This document shows, in pieces, positions 36,183 through 46,293 of a stretch of DNA of 47,682 bases; position 1 is the stretch's first letter, and the number at the start of each line of letters is the position of its first letter. Source of the stretch: DASYTH01 sp035762905 (lineage in GTDB: Bacteria; Actinomycetota; Actinomycetes; Mycobacteriales; Pseudonocardiaceae); contig NZ_DASUCC010000078.1 of the NCBI RefSeq assembly GCF_035762905.1, forward strand, positions 1 to 47,682, read 5' to 3'. A program made the translations under genes and the position numbers. The notes under the pieces were generated by a model, which had not been told where the DNA came from, did not search any database, and saw only the letters and a list, made by a program, of their open reading frames with translations.

Positions 36183-36798
36183 GCAGCCCCCGTTCGAACG
36201 CCACGGCCACCGCGGCGGCGCGGTCGTTCACGCCGAGCTTGGCGTAGACGTGCAGCAGGTGGGTCTTCACGGTGGCCTCGCTGATGAACAGCGCGGCGGC
36301 TGCCTCGCGGTTGGTCGAGCCGCGCGCGATCAGGCCGAGGACCTCCAACTCCCGCTGGGACAACGCATCCGAGGCCGGCGCGCGCATCTGGCCCATCAGC
36401 CGGGTGGCCACCGCGGGGGACAGCACGGCCTGCCCGCGGGCCGCGGCCTCGACCGCCCGGAACAGCTCCTCCCGCGGCGCGTCCTTGAGCAGGTACCCGG
36501 TCGCCCCGGCCTCGATCGCCGGCAGCACGTCGCTGTCGGTGTCGTAGGTGGTCAGCACCAGCACCCGGGACGGCACCCCGCGCCGGGCCAACTCGGCGAT
36601 CGCCGCCACCCCGTCCATCCGCGGCATGCGCAGGTCCATCAGCACCACGTCGGGCCGGTGCGCCTCGGCGAGGGTGACCGCCTCGGCGCCGTCCGCGGCC
36701 TCGCCGATCACCTCGAACCGGTCCCCGCCGGTGAGGATGCCGCGCAGCCCGTCGCGCACCACCGGATGATCGTCGACGATCAGCACCGTGATCGGCAC
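36166..36798 (-). CDS. NarL/LuxR-type response regulator
   Basis: The 210-residue protein has a receiver domain with acidic D10-D11 (IVDDH), the phosphoacceptor D55 (VVLMDLRMP) and the conserved T/K region (LVLTTYDT, LLKDAP). It ends with a LuxR helix-turn-helix (LSQRELEVLGLIARGSTNREAAAALFISEATVKTHLLHVYAKL). It is the last gene of a four-gene minus-strand operon, 1 bp behind the sensor kinase, and should activate or repress the ABC transporter genes with which it is encoded. It overlaps the convergent TetR gene by 17 bp. Confidence 0.95.
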   Translation of the reverse strand: MPITVLIVDDHPVVRDGLRGILTGGDRFEVIGEAADGAEAVTLAEAHRPDVVLMDLRMPRMDGVAAIAELARRGVPSRVLVLTTYDTDSDVLPAIEAGATGYLLKDAPREELFRAVEAAARGQAVLSPAVATRLMGQMRAPASDALSQRELEVLGLIARGSTNREAAAALFISEATVKTHLLHVYAKLGVNDRAAAVAVAFERGLLSRRR

Positions 36799-36799
36799 G

Positions 36800-38017
36800 T
36801 CAGTCTCCCGCCGGAATGCTGACCGACACGGCGGTTCCGCCGCCCGGTTCGGACTCGATCTCCAGCCGTCCGTTCAGTCCGCGCACCCGCTGCCGCATCG
36901 CGGTCAGCCCGAAACTCGAGCCGTTGCGGCTCGCCCGGCCGGGCGCGAACCCCACCCCGTCGTCGCGCACGTCCAGGGTCACCAGATCCTCCATGTAGGA
37001 CAGGGTGAGCCCGACCCGGGACGCGCCGGCGTGCTTGGCGACGTTGGCCAGTGCCTCCTGGGCGGCGCGCAGCAGGGTCACCTCGACGTCCGGGTGCATC
37101 GGGCGGGCCGTGCCGGTCGTGGTCACCTCGGCCGGTACCCCGTTGATCTCCGACCAGCGCCGCACCACGTCGGCGATCGCCTCCGGCAGCCGGGCGTTGT
37201 CCAGCGCCACCGGCCGCACCGCGTGCACCGAACGGCGTGCCTCGGACAGGCTCTCCCTGGCCAGCGTCATGGCGGTGTCCGCGTGCCGGAGCCAGTCCGC
37301 CGGGCGTGCCTCGGCCGCCTCGAGCTGGGTGATGATCCCGGTCAGGCCCTGAGCCAGCGTGTCGTGGATCTCCCTGGCCATGCGCTGCCGCTCGTCGAGC
37401 ACGCCGGCCTCGCGCGCCTGGATGAGCAACTGCTTGTGCAGGCCGGCGTTCTCCTCCAGCGCCGCCGCCAGTTCGGCGAGCGCCTGCTTGCGTTCGCGAT
37501 CCCGCTCGATGGTCCGCCAGCCGAAGTAGGAGATCACCGCGGCCAGAGTGATGTTCAGCAGGGCCAGCAGGGCGAACGACACGATGCCAACCGCTTGCAC
37601 GTACTGCGGCCCGCCGACCTGCGAATATGCCTGCAACACCGCGGTCGCGGCGATGCCCGCGAAGCTCCAGCGGCCGGGCAGGCACTCGAACGCCCGGAAG
37701 TAGCCGGTGAAGGCGAAGATGCCGTACCACGACGCCTGGGTGATCAGAATCGCGAACAGCACGAGCAGACCGAGGTAGTACACGACGGGCAGCCGGCGCC
37801 GCTCCAGCTTCCAGCCAGGGTGGAACGTATCCAGGGCGAGCACCCAGGCCGCCGCCACGGCCGCGACGGCGAGGGTGCCCAGCAGCTCGGACCCGGACGG
37901 CGCCGGCTGCACCAAGGTGATCACCGTCGAGACGCCGAGCAGCCCGAGCGGCATGACCCGCAGCATCACGGTTTCCCGCCGCTCCCACGGCTGCTCCTCG
38001 AGGTGCGGGTGGGTCAC
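36800..38017 (-). CDS. Sensor histidine kinase (NarL-partner, HisKA_3 type)
   Basis: The 405-residue kinase has about five or six membrane segments in the first ~165 residues (VMPLGLLGVSTVITLV, LAVAAVAAAWVLAL, VVYYLGLLVLFAILI, GIVSFALLALLNITLAAVISYFG) and almost no extracellular loop, suggesting it senses membrane state or drug insertion. A coiled-coil linker leads to the phosphoacceptor H218 in REIHDTLAQGLTGII and an ATPase domain with EALANVAKHAGAS and DVRDDGVGF. GTG at 38017 overlaps the permease stop by 4 nt. With the response regulator it forms a DesK/LiaS-like pair controlling the ABC exporter. Confidence 0.93.
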   Translation of the reverse strand: MTHPHLEEQPWERRETVMLRVMPLGLLGVSTVITLVQPAPSGSELLGTLAVAAVAAAWVLALDTFHPGWKLERRRLPVVYYLGLLVLFAILITQASWYGIFAFTGYFRAFECLPGRWSFAGIAATAVLQAYSQVGGPQYVQAVGIVSFALLALLNITLAAVISYFGWRTIERDRERKQALAELAAALEENAGLHKQLLIQAREAGVLDERQRMAREIHDTLAQGLTGIITQLEAAEARPADWLRHADTAMTLARESLSEARRSVHAVRPVALDNARLPEAIADVVRRWSEINGVPAEVTTTGTARPMHPDVEVTLLRAAQEALANVAKHAGASRVGLTLSYMEDLVTLDVRDDGVGFAPGRASRNGSSFGLTAMRQRVRGLNGRLEIESEPGGGTAVSVSIPAGD

Positions 38018-38763
38018 CTTGCCGCCTCCCAGCGGAAGTACCGAACCGCCACGGCGCCCGCGACGACAGTCCACACAAGCATCACGGCGACGTGCAGCAG
38101 CTGCGGCCACGACCCGCTCGCCGTGTCCTGCAATGATTGCACTCCGGCCCCGAGCGGGGTGAGGTCGCTGATCCGAACCAGGACGTCCGGCATGACGGCC
38201 CGCGGAATCCACAGCCCGGCGAAGAACATCACCGGGAAGAACAGGATGGAGCCGATCGCCCCGGCGGCCTTCCCGCTCGGCGCGACCGCCGCGATCAGCA
38301 GCCCGATGGACAGCGAGGCGACCGTGCACAGCACGAACATGAGGGCGTAGCCGACGATCTGGTCGGGCAGCGGCACGGCGAAGGCGATCCGGGCGATGGC
38401 CAGCACCCCGACGCTGGCCACGATGGACAGCACCGTGCACATCGCCAGCTGCGCGGTGAGCATCGTCAGCGGGCGCACCGGGGTGGTGGCCATCCGGCGC
38501 AGGATGCCCTTCTCCCGGTAGGAGGCCAGCATCTGCGGCAACCCGTTGAGCGCGAACATGACGATCACCGTCGCGATGATGATCGGTGCGTACAGGTCGA
38601 TCACCCGCTGCCCGCCAAGGCCCTCCTGGGGCTCCCGGAATGCCGGCACCGAGCCGAGGATCACGAGCAGCAGCGGTGGGACGACGAGCGTGAAGAACAC
38701 GCCGATCGGCTCGCGGAAGAACAGCTTCGACTCGGTGAGGGTGAGTCGGGCGAGCGGGTTCAT
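38014..38763 (-). CDS. ABC-2 type transporter permease
   Basis: The 249-residue membrane protein has the ABC-2 pattern of six helices, with an N-terminal LTESKLFFREPIGVFFTLVVPPLLLVILG and the central FALNGLPQMLASYREKGILRRMATTPVRP, a family hallmark. Its ATPase is the upstream gene. Together they would export a lipid-like compound or antibiotic (DrrAB-like), or support envelope stress response as in LiaRS-linked exporters. ATG overlaps the ATPase stop. Confidence 0.92.
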   Translation of the reverse strand: MNPLARLTLTESKLFFREPIGVFFTLVVPPLLLVILGSVPAFREPQEGLGGQRVIDLYAPIIIATVIVMFALNGLPQMLASYREKGILRRMATTPVRPLTMLTAQLAMCTVLSIVASVGVLAIARIAFAVPLPDQIVGYALMFVLCTVASLSIGLLIAAVAPSGKAAGAIGSILFFPVMFFAGLWIPRAVMPDVLVRISDLTPLGAGVQSLQDTASGSWPQLLHVAVMLVWTVVAGAVAVRYFRWEAAR

Positions 38764-39677
38764 CGGTTCTCCTTGTCGGTTTCGAGTGCGCGGCCGGTGA
38801 GCGCGACGAACGCGTCGTCCAGGGTGGTCTGCTCGACCCGCAGGTCGGCGGCGATGATCTGGTTGCGGGCCAGCACCGAGGTGACCGCGTGCAGCACGTT
38901 TCCCTTGCCGGTGACCAGGATCTGCGGACCGGATCGGCTCACCGCGGTCACCTCGGGCAGCGCGGTCAGCAGGGCGTCGTCCAGCGGGGCGGACGGGCGG
39001 AACCGGATCCGCTGCTCATCGTCCACTGTGGACACGATGCCGGCCGGCGTGTCCAGCGCGACCACCCGCCCCGAGTCGATCAGGGCAAGCCGGTCGCACA
39101 GCCGCTCGGCCTCCTCCATGAAGTGGGTGACCAGGAGGATCGTGACCCCGCGGGCCCGGACCGTCTCGATCAGCTCCCACACGTCCCGGCGCGCCTGCGG
39201 GTCGAGGCCGGTGGTCAGCTCGTCCAGCACGGCCACCTCCGGCGCTCCGACCAGCGCCAGCGCGATGGACAGCCGCTGCTTCTGCCCACCGGACAGCCGG
39301 CGGTACTGCGCGTCGTGCTTGTCCCCCAAACCCAACGTGCTCAGCAGCTCGCGCCAGTCGGCCGGGGTGCGGTAGAAGGACCCGTAGAGCTCCATCGCCT
39401 CCCGCACGGTGATCTTGTCGGGCAGCTCGCTCTCCTGCAGCTGCGCGCCGAGCCGGTGCCGCAGCCGGGGGTCGTCGGGTTCGAGACCGAGCACCCGGAC
39501 CGTGCCGCCGTCGGGCCGGCGCAGGCCCTCGACGCATTCCACGGTCGTGGTCTTGCCGGCGCCGTTCGGGCCGAGGATGCCGAAGATTTCGCCCTGCTCC
39601 ACCGTGATTGACACACCGTTGACGGCCGGCTTGTCGCCGTACCGCTTGACCAGGTCGTAGACCTCGATGATCGCCAT
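38760..39677 (-). CDS. ABC transporter ATP-binding protein (DrrA-like)
   Basis: The 305-residue ATPase has Walker A GPNGAGKT (36-43), signature LSGGQ (128-132) and Walker B with VAVLDELTTGLDP (148-160). The usual LDEPTTGLDP has Leu instead of Pro, a substitution next to the catalytic Glu that should be tolerated. The C-terminal ~85 residues form the accessory domain common to DrrA-type exporters. It is the first gene of the minus-strand operon that encodes its own two-component system. No obvious ribosome-binding site precedes the ATG. Confidence 0.95.
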   Translation of the reverse strand: MAIIEVYDLVKRYGDKPAVNGVSITVEQGEIFGILGPNGAGKTTTVECVEGLRRPDGGTVRVLGLEPDDPRLRHRLGAQLQESELPDKITVREAMELYGSFYRTPADWRELLSTLGLGDKHDAQYRRLSGGQKQRLSIALALVGAPEVAVLDELTTGLDPQARRDVWELIETVRARGVTILLVTHFMEEAERLCDRLALIDSGRVVALDTPAGIVSTVDDEQRIRFRPSAPLDDALLTALPEVTAVSRSGPQILVTGKGNVLHAVTSVLARNQIIAADLRVEQTTLDDAFVALTGRALETDKENR

Positions 39678-39758
39678 GCGACGAGCCTGCCGGCGCGCGG
39701 ACGCGGGCGAATCACCTGGCCGGCCAGAGCCTGGATCAACCGATCGGTGGATGCCGGA

Positions 39759-40277
39759 TCAGAACGGCGGCCATACCTCGAAGATGTATTTGAACGTCAG
39801 CCACGCGCTCACGTCGTGCCGGTGTCGGCTGAGCTCCTCGAGCGTCTTGTGCACGGTGCGCAGGGCCAGGTCGGCGTCGCCGACCAGCAGCACCCGGCCG
39901 GCCACCGCCGCGGCGAACTCCTCCGACCGGATGATGCGTGCGCTCGACCCGCCCGGCGCGGCCAGGCCGAGCAGCAGGTCGGTGGTCCGCCAGTAGCGAC
40001 CGTCGTGGAACACCCGGACGGCGGTCAGCTCGCTGGGCGCGCCCTTGGCGTGCCGGGACCGCGGCCGCCGGTGGGTCAGGCGCAGGTTCGCCTCCGGGAT
40101 CAGCCAGCTGACCTCGGAGTCGTAGAACGGGTCCTCGGGCGTGGGGCACTCGGTGCGCAACCCCCAGCGCTCTTCCTGGCACGTCCGCAACTGCCGGGCC
40201 GTACCCGACGAGTAACTACGGACCGCCGTGACCGTGTCAACCACATCAACCAGCTGCGGGGTGATCGCCGTTCCCAC
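39759..40277 (-). CDS. DUF402-like protein lacking acidic residues (divergent paralog)
   Basis: The 172-residue product aligns without gaps over its C-terminal two-thirds to the DUF402 protein encoded just upstream (40393-40905): shared GL.....P....P......SWL.P...LR, then PS.L and WRTTDL.L, an AAxxAG block and VxAWL. The acidic pairs of the neighbour (SDLDFYID, DLYLDI) are missing (SELTAV, DLLLGL), so enzymatic activity may be lost. GTG at 40277 is the longest start and has no ribosome-binding site; a start at 40241 (GTG before VDTVTAV) is possible. The N-terminus is the least certain part. The two genes look like a tandem duplicate with one decayed or repurposed copy. Confidence 0.65.
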   Translation of the reverse strand: MGTAITPQLVDVVDTVTAVRSYSSGTARQLRTCQEERWGLRTECPTPEDPFYDSEVSWLIPEANLRLTHRRPRSRHAKGAPSELTAVRVFHDGRYWRTTDLLLGLAAPGGSSARIIRSEEFAAAVAGRVLLVGDADLALRTVHKTLEELSRHRHDVSAWLTFKYIFEVWPPF

Positions 40278-40392
40278 AGGTCCAGAGGGTAGTCGTCAGC
40301 GTGCGGGCCGTGACGGCGGGTCCTGATTCGTTATGTCACGTCTGGCACCCGGTTGGATACCGATCCGAACAAAGATCGATTCAGGGCCTTGA

Positions 40393-40905
40393 CTAGTGCC
40401 GCCAGGTGATCGCGACACCCTGGGCGGCCAGCCAGGCGTCCACGTCCCACCGCGCGGCGGCGATCCCGTCCACCGCCCGGAACGCCCGGCGAAACGCCCG
40501 CTCGGCCGCGTCCTGGTCGATCAGTCCGGCGGTCAGCGCGGCCAGCGTCTCGTCGGCGTCCAGCAGGCGCTGGTCCAGCCCGGTGCGCACGACGATGTCC
40601 AGGTACAGGTCCGTGGTGCGCCAGGCCGGACCGGTCTCGATGTCCACCACGTCGATGTAGAAGTCCAGGTCGGACGGTACGCCGGGGTGCCGGTCCCACT
40701 TGTTCACCCGCAGCCCCATGCCGGGGAGCAGCCAGGACTGGAAGTACGCGAGATCGGGATGGCCGGCCACCGGACGGGCCATGAACAGGCCGTGCTCCAC
40801 CAGCCGGTACTCGTCCACCGGGCGGACGAAGCCCTTGGGATCGGTGTTGGTCATCGCCTCGATGTCGAACACCTCGAGTTTGGGTGGGTGAAGTGCGCCG
40901 TTCAC
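40393..40905 (-). CDS. DUF402-family protein
   Basis: The 170-residue protein is similar to DUF402 (FomD-like) proteins: HPPKLEVFDIEAMTNTDPKGFVRPVDEYRLVEHGLFMARPVAGHPDL at the N-terminus, then SWLLPGMGLRVNKWDRHPGVPSDLDFYIDVVDIETGPAWRTTDLYLDIVV with several acidic residues that could bind metal. Known DUF402 members hydrolyse phosphate-containing substrates, but the substrate of this actinobacterial branch is not known. GTG at 40905 is chosen for family-like N-terminal length; a further GTG at 40923 would add six residues. No Shine-Dalgarno is visible. It is divergent from the membrane protein gene and tandem with its degenerate paralog. Confidence 0.78.
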   Translation of the reverse strand: MNGALHPPKLEVFDIEAMTNTDPKGFVRPVDEYRLVEHGLFMARPVAGHPDLAYFQSWLLPGMGLRVNKWDRHPGVPSDLDFYIDVVDIETGPAWRTTDLYLDIVVRTGLDQRLLDADETLAALTAGLIDQDAAERAFRRAFRAVDGIAAARWDVDAWLAAQGVAITWRH

Positions 40906-40930
40906 ACCGCGAGGTTGGCACACCGTTGGC

Positions 40931-40936
40931 TAGTCT
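40931..40936 (+). promoter_or_regulatory. Leaderless -10 of the membrane protein gene
   Basis: TAGTCT lies 6 nt before the GTG at 40943. The gene has no Shine-Dalgarno. No clear -35 is seen at 17-18 nt. The same layout occurs before several other transcription units in the window. Confidence 0.4.
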
Positions 40937-40942
40937 CGCCCC

Positions 40943-41707
40943 GTGACCGAGCCGGCGACGACCACGCGCACCTCGCCCTGGTCACGGCGTGACCCGGGGG
41001 CCTGGTTCGCTCCGGCGATGCCGGTCGCGGTGGTCGGACTCGGGGCGGCGGTCGTGGTTTCCCTCGACGACCCGGTGGCCGGGGCGCTGTTCGCCCTCGC
41101 CGCGGTCGCGGTGCTGATCGCGGCGTTCCTGCTCGGCCGGGACCGGCCGGTGCGGGTGGCCACCGGCGAGGTGACGCTGGCCGGCGGCGTGCTGCGCGGC
41201 CCGCGGTTCCCGATGCGCGCGCCGAACCCCGCGCTGGCCGGGTGGGCGGTGCTGGCCGTGGTCCTGGTGGGCTGCGGGGTGCTGTGCGTGGTGCTGGCGC
41301 TGACCCGGCGGGCGCCGGCGTTCCTGATCGGCGCGGTGGTCTGCGCGGTGGCCGGCGGGATGCTGGCCGGCGCCGCGCTCACCGGGCTGCGCCGGGACCG
41401 GACCGAGCCGCCGTCGGTACTGCTGGCCGGTGCCGGGGTGGTGTTCGAGGCCGGGGCCGGCACCCGGCTGATCCCGTGGGACGAGATCACCGCGGTCGAG
41501 GCCGTGACCGCGTTCGGCCGCAACGCGATCGTCATCCGCTGCGGGCGCCGCCGGCAGTCGGTGCGCACCGCGCGGCTGGCCTGCGACCCGGCCACGGTCT
41601 ACCACGCGGTGCGGTTCTACTGGTGCAGCTCGCATGCCCGGTCCGTGCTGGGCACCGGCGTGGCGCTGGAGCGGATCCGGGGCGGCCGGCTCGAGGTCGT
41701 CGCCTGA
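40943..41707 (+). CDS. Four-helix membrane protein, unknown function
   Basis: The 254-residue protein has about four transmembrane segments (APAMPVAVVGLGAAVVVSL, AVAVLIAAFLLG, LAGWAVLAVVLVGCGVLCVVLAL, FLIGAVVCAVAGGMLAGAAL) followed by a ~100-residue cytoplasmic C-terminal part (PPSVLLAGAGVVFEAGAGTRLIPWDEITAVEAVTAF...), rather like the PH-like/YdbT-type domains attached to small membrane proteins. I do not recognise a specific family. The gene stands alone before uvrB, separated by 32 bp, and uvrB seems to have its own promoter. Confidence 0.6.
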   Translation: MTEPATTTRTSPWSRRDPGAWFAPAMPVAVVGLGAAVVVSLDDPVAGALFALAAVAVLIAAFLLGRDRPVRVATGEVTLAGGVLRGPRFPMRAPNPALAGWAVLAVVLVGCGVLCVVLALTRRAPAFLIGAVVCAVAGGMLAGAALTGLRRDRTEPPSVLLAGAGVVFEAGAGTRLIPWDEITAVEAVTAFGRNAIVIRCGRRRQSVRTARLACDPATVYHAVRFYWCSSHARSVLGTGVALERIRGGRLEVVA

Positions 41708-41726
41708 GATTGTCGGGGGCCGCGCG

Positions 41727-41732
41727 TAGCCT
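41727..41732 (+). promoter_or_regulatory. Leaderless -10 of uvrB
   Basis: TAGCCT lies 7 nt before the uvrB GTG at 41740, which has no Shine-Dalgarno. No LexA-type SOS box (CGAAC-N4-GTTCG) is visible in the short gap, though it may overlap the upstream gene. Confidence 0.4.
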
Positions 41733-41739
41733 CGTCGGC

Positions 41740-43878
<2,139 letters not shown>

Positions 43879-43896
43879 CCGCCGATCGGCTGGCGC

Positions 43897-45146
43897 TTGG
43901 ATCGCTACCCGGCCGACGGCGGGCTCCCGGAGCTCGACCCGGTCACGGCCGAGACCGCCGTGGGCGAGGCGCCGGGCATCCCGGCCGGCGTGGCCGTTCC
44001 GGACAATGTGGTCGCGAAGGTGCCCCGGGCGCTCGAGGCGCCGGTGGACGAGCTGGTGGCGCGGGGCGTGATCAACTCCGGCGAGGTGCTGGCCAAGGTC
44101 CTGCCGCAGCTGACCGCGAGTCTGCTCGCGGCCAACCTGGACGACGCGGAGATCGAGCCGGTCTACGCGCTGACCTACGCCGCCTTCCGGCGCCGGCGCA
44201 GCCTCCTGCTGCTCAACCTCGAGCACCAGGTGCAGTTCGGCGAGCTGCCCTGGATCGCCGCCCTCGAGCCGCTCCGCGCGCACCGGCCGGACACGAAGCG
44301 GGCCGCGCTCGGCACTCTGCGGCAGGCCACGATGCTGGCCCTGACCGCCTTCCCGGCGGCCATCCTGCCCAACCCGCTGGTTCGGGAGCTGGGCGCGCTG
44401 GCCACCGAGGCCGGGCTGTCGGTGCCGTTGGTCGAGGAGGTGGCCGCCGACATCTTCATGGGCACCTTCACCGTGAAGTGGCGCTTGGCGGCGGAGCGGG
44501 CGAGCGCGCTGCTCGCCGGGTCGCTCTATGCCCGCTACTACGACCTGCCGGACGCCGGCACCTGGGCCGCCGCGCCGCGCCCGCGGCGCAAGCGGCCGCG
44601 CTGGGCCCGGCGGACCGCGGACGATTTCGCCGCGGCCTGCGCGGCACGGGCAAGGGAGGCGCAGCTCGACGCCGGCAGCCGGTCGCCAGGAACGGCACGG
44701 TGTTGGAGCAGAGCCAGATCCTGTCCACGCACAACCTCGCCGTGCTCGTGGACGCGCTGGACCTGCGCGAGCAGATCCGGGACGTGGCCCCGGAATTGGC
44801 CGACCGGATCCTGCGCTGGGTGGTGCGCCGGCAGGCCATGCCGTGCCCCGACCGGCACGCCGCGCTCCAGATGATCAAGAACGTCGCCTACGGCTGGCGG
44901 CAGGCGGTGTTCTTCCTCAGCTTCTGCGAGCGGGAGGTTCAGGAGGTGGCGATCGGCACGCTGCGCGACCGGGTCACCGAGGCCGGGCTGGTTCGGTTCG
45001 CTCCGGCGGTGGACGGGCTGGCGCACGTCGTGGCCGGCGGTGCGTTCACCGGGACGAACCGCGGCGGGCCGGGCCGGCGGCTGCTCGGCTGGTCGGTCGG
45101 CCCGCACTGGTGCCTGGCCGGGGAGCCGCGGCCGGCGCCGCGCTAG
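43897..45146 (+). pseudogene. Frameshifted actinobacterial gene of unknown function
   Basis: Two frames give one continuous protein. The first, from TTG 43897, reads through LDPVTAETAVGEAPGIPAGVAVPDNVVAKVPRALEAPVDEL, EVLAKVLPQLTASLLAANLDDAEIEPVYALTYAAFRRRRSLLLLNLEHQVQFGELPW and VEEVAADIFMGTFTVKWRLAAERASALLAGSLYARYYDLP. From about 44660-44692 the sense continues in the frame one base earlier: NGTVLEQSQILSTHNLAVLVDALDL, QMIKNVAYGWRQAVFFLSFCE, GPGRRLLGWSVGPHWCLAG to the stop at 45146. A one-base deletion (or sequencing error) around the linker explains this. I recall related hypothetical proteins in actinomycetes, but no function. Lies 18 bp behind uvrB. Confidence 0.7.
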
Positions 45147-45153
45147 CGCCGGC
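45131..45153. terminator. Hairpin between the frameshifted gene and lacI
   Basis: GCCGGCGC (45131-45138) pairs with GCGCCGGC (45146-45153) around a 7-nt loop that contains the stop codon of the + strand gene. No U-run. It lies between convergent genes and may terminate both. Confidence 0.5.
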
Positions 45154-45154
45154 G

Positions 45155-46171
45155 TCAGCCGGGCAGGGGAGCGGCGCTCGACTCGCGGACGATCAGGCGG
45201 CAGGGGTGGGTGTGCAGGCCGGGGGCGGGGGAGCCGTTGATGGCGGCCAGGAGGCGGTCGGCGGCGGCGCGGCCGAGGGCCTGGAGTTCCAGGTCGACGC
45301 TGCTCAGCGGGGGTTGGCAGGCCAGTGCCATGACGTCCCAGTTGTCGAAGCCGACCAGGGCGACGTCGTCGGGGACGCGGCGGCCGGCCAGGCGCAGCGC
45401 GTCGGCGCAGCCGCGGGCGATCTGGTCGCTGCCGCAGAACACGGCGTCGAACTCGGCGCCGGTGGCGAGCAGCATGCCGATCGCGTGCCGGCCCCAGGAC
45501 TCGCTCCACTCGCCGAACATCGGGGGCGCGGCGAGGTCGACGGCCGCCGCCGCGGCGGCGGCGCGGACCTGGGTGGAGTGGTGGTGCTCGGGACCGGTGA
45601 CGTGGACGATGCGGGACCGGCCGACGGCGAGCAGGTGCTCGATGGCCTTGGCCGCGCCGCCACCCTCGTCGGGCACCAGTGAGCAGTCCCGCGGGTCGGT
45701 CGAGCTGACGAAGGCGTAGACCACCGGGACCGGCAGGCCGGCCCGGATCGGCGGCCGGGACCGGGCCCGGCGGCCGGTCACGATGATGCCGTCCACCCGG
45801 CGGCGCAGCAGGGTGTCCAGGTAGTACTGCTCCCGGATCGGGTCGTCGCGACCGTCGCAGAGGAACACCGACATCTGCCCGGCGCCGAGCGAGTCCTCCG
45901 CGCCGATCATGAGCGGGATGCTGAACCGGCCGATCGTGTCGGTGGTGATCATCCCGACCGTGTAGGTGCGGCCGGTGTTCAGGCTGCGGGCCGCGGCGTT
46001 GGCCTGGAAGCCGAGCCGCTCGGCCGCCTCGCGCACCCGGTCCCGGGTCTCCGGGCGCAGCGACCCTCGGCCGTTGAGCGCCTTGGACACCGTGCCCACC
46101 GAAACCCCGGCCAGCGCGGCGACGTCGCTGATCGTCACCGGGTCCGACCTTTTTCCTGCGGTTTGCGTCAT
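45155..46171 (-). CDS. LacI-family transcriptional regulator
   Basis: The 338-residue protein has the LacI DNA-binding head (TISDVAALAGVSVGTVSKALNGRGSLRPETRDRVREAAERLGFQANAAARSL) with the hinge and the ligand domain of the periplasmic-binding type (TVGMITTDTIGRFSIPLMIGAED, DGIIVTGRRA, FCGSDQIARGCADALRLAGRRVPDDVALVGFDNWDV). It is divergent from a sugar ABC transporter gene and should repress it when its sugar is absent. The palindrome TCCGGAAA-TCGG-TTTCCGGA at 46251-46270 is the expected operator. Half-sites of the same kind (CGGAAAA) occur at its own start codon, hinting at autoregulation. Confidence 0.95.
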   Translation of the reverse strand: MTQTAGKRSDPVTISDVAALAGVSVGTVSKALNGRGSLRPETRDRVREAAERLGFQANAAARSLNTGRTYTVGMITTDTIGRFSIPLMIGAEDSLGAGQMSVFLCDGRDDPIREQYYLDTLLRRRVDGIIVTGRRARSRPPIRAGLPVPVVYAFVSSTDPRDCSLVPDEGGGAAKAIEHLLAVGRSRIVHVTGPEHHHSTQVRAAAAAAAVDLAAPPMFGEWSESWGRHAIGMLLATGAEFDAVFCGSDQIARGCADALRLAGRRVPDDVALVGFDNWDVMALACQPPLSSVDLELQALGRAAADRLLAAINGSPAPGLHTHPCRLIVRESSAAPLPG

Positions 46172-46221
46172 TTTCCGATGTCCTTACCGTCCTAACCGGT
46201 CGCTACAGGGTAACCCGACGA

Positions 46222-46270
46222 TTGACAGCCCGCCCAGGGCGAACCTAAGATCCGGAAATCGGTTTCCGGA
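46222..46270 (+). promoter_or_regulatory. Sugar ABC transporter promoter with LacI palindrome over the -10 and start site
   Basis: TTGACA (46222-46227), an 18-nt spacer and TAAGAT (46246-46251) form the clearest sigma70-type promoter in the window. The 20-bp operator TCCGGAAA-TCGG-TTTCCGGA (46251-46270) begins on the last base of the -10, so a bound LacI protein would block initiation. GAGGAG at 46282-46287 precedes the ATG. Confidence 0.8.
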
Positions 46271-46293
46271 TTTTCCGACCGCGAGGAGCAGCG

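Noticed and set aside
40213..40240. TTGACA-N16-TAGTTA promoter on the minus strand
   Set aside because: It lies inside the N-terminal coding region of the DUF402-like gene, where similarity to its paralog may already begin, and the -10 is weak. Kept only as a reason for doubt about that start codon.
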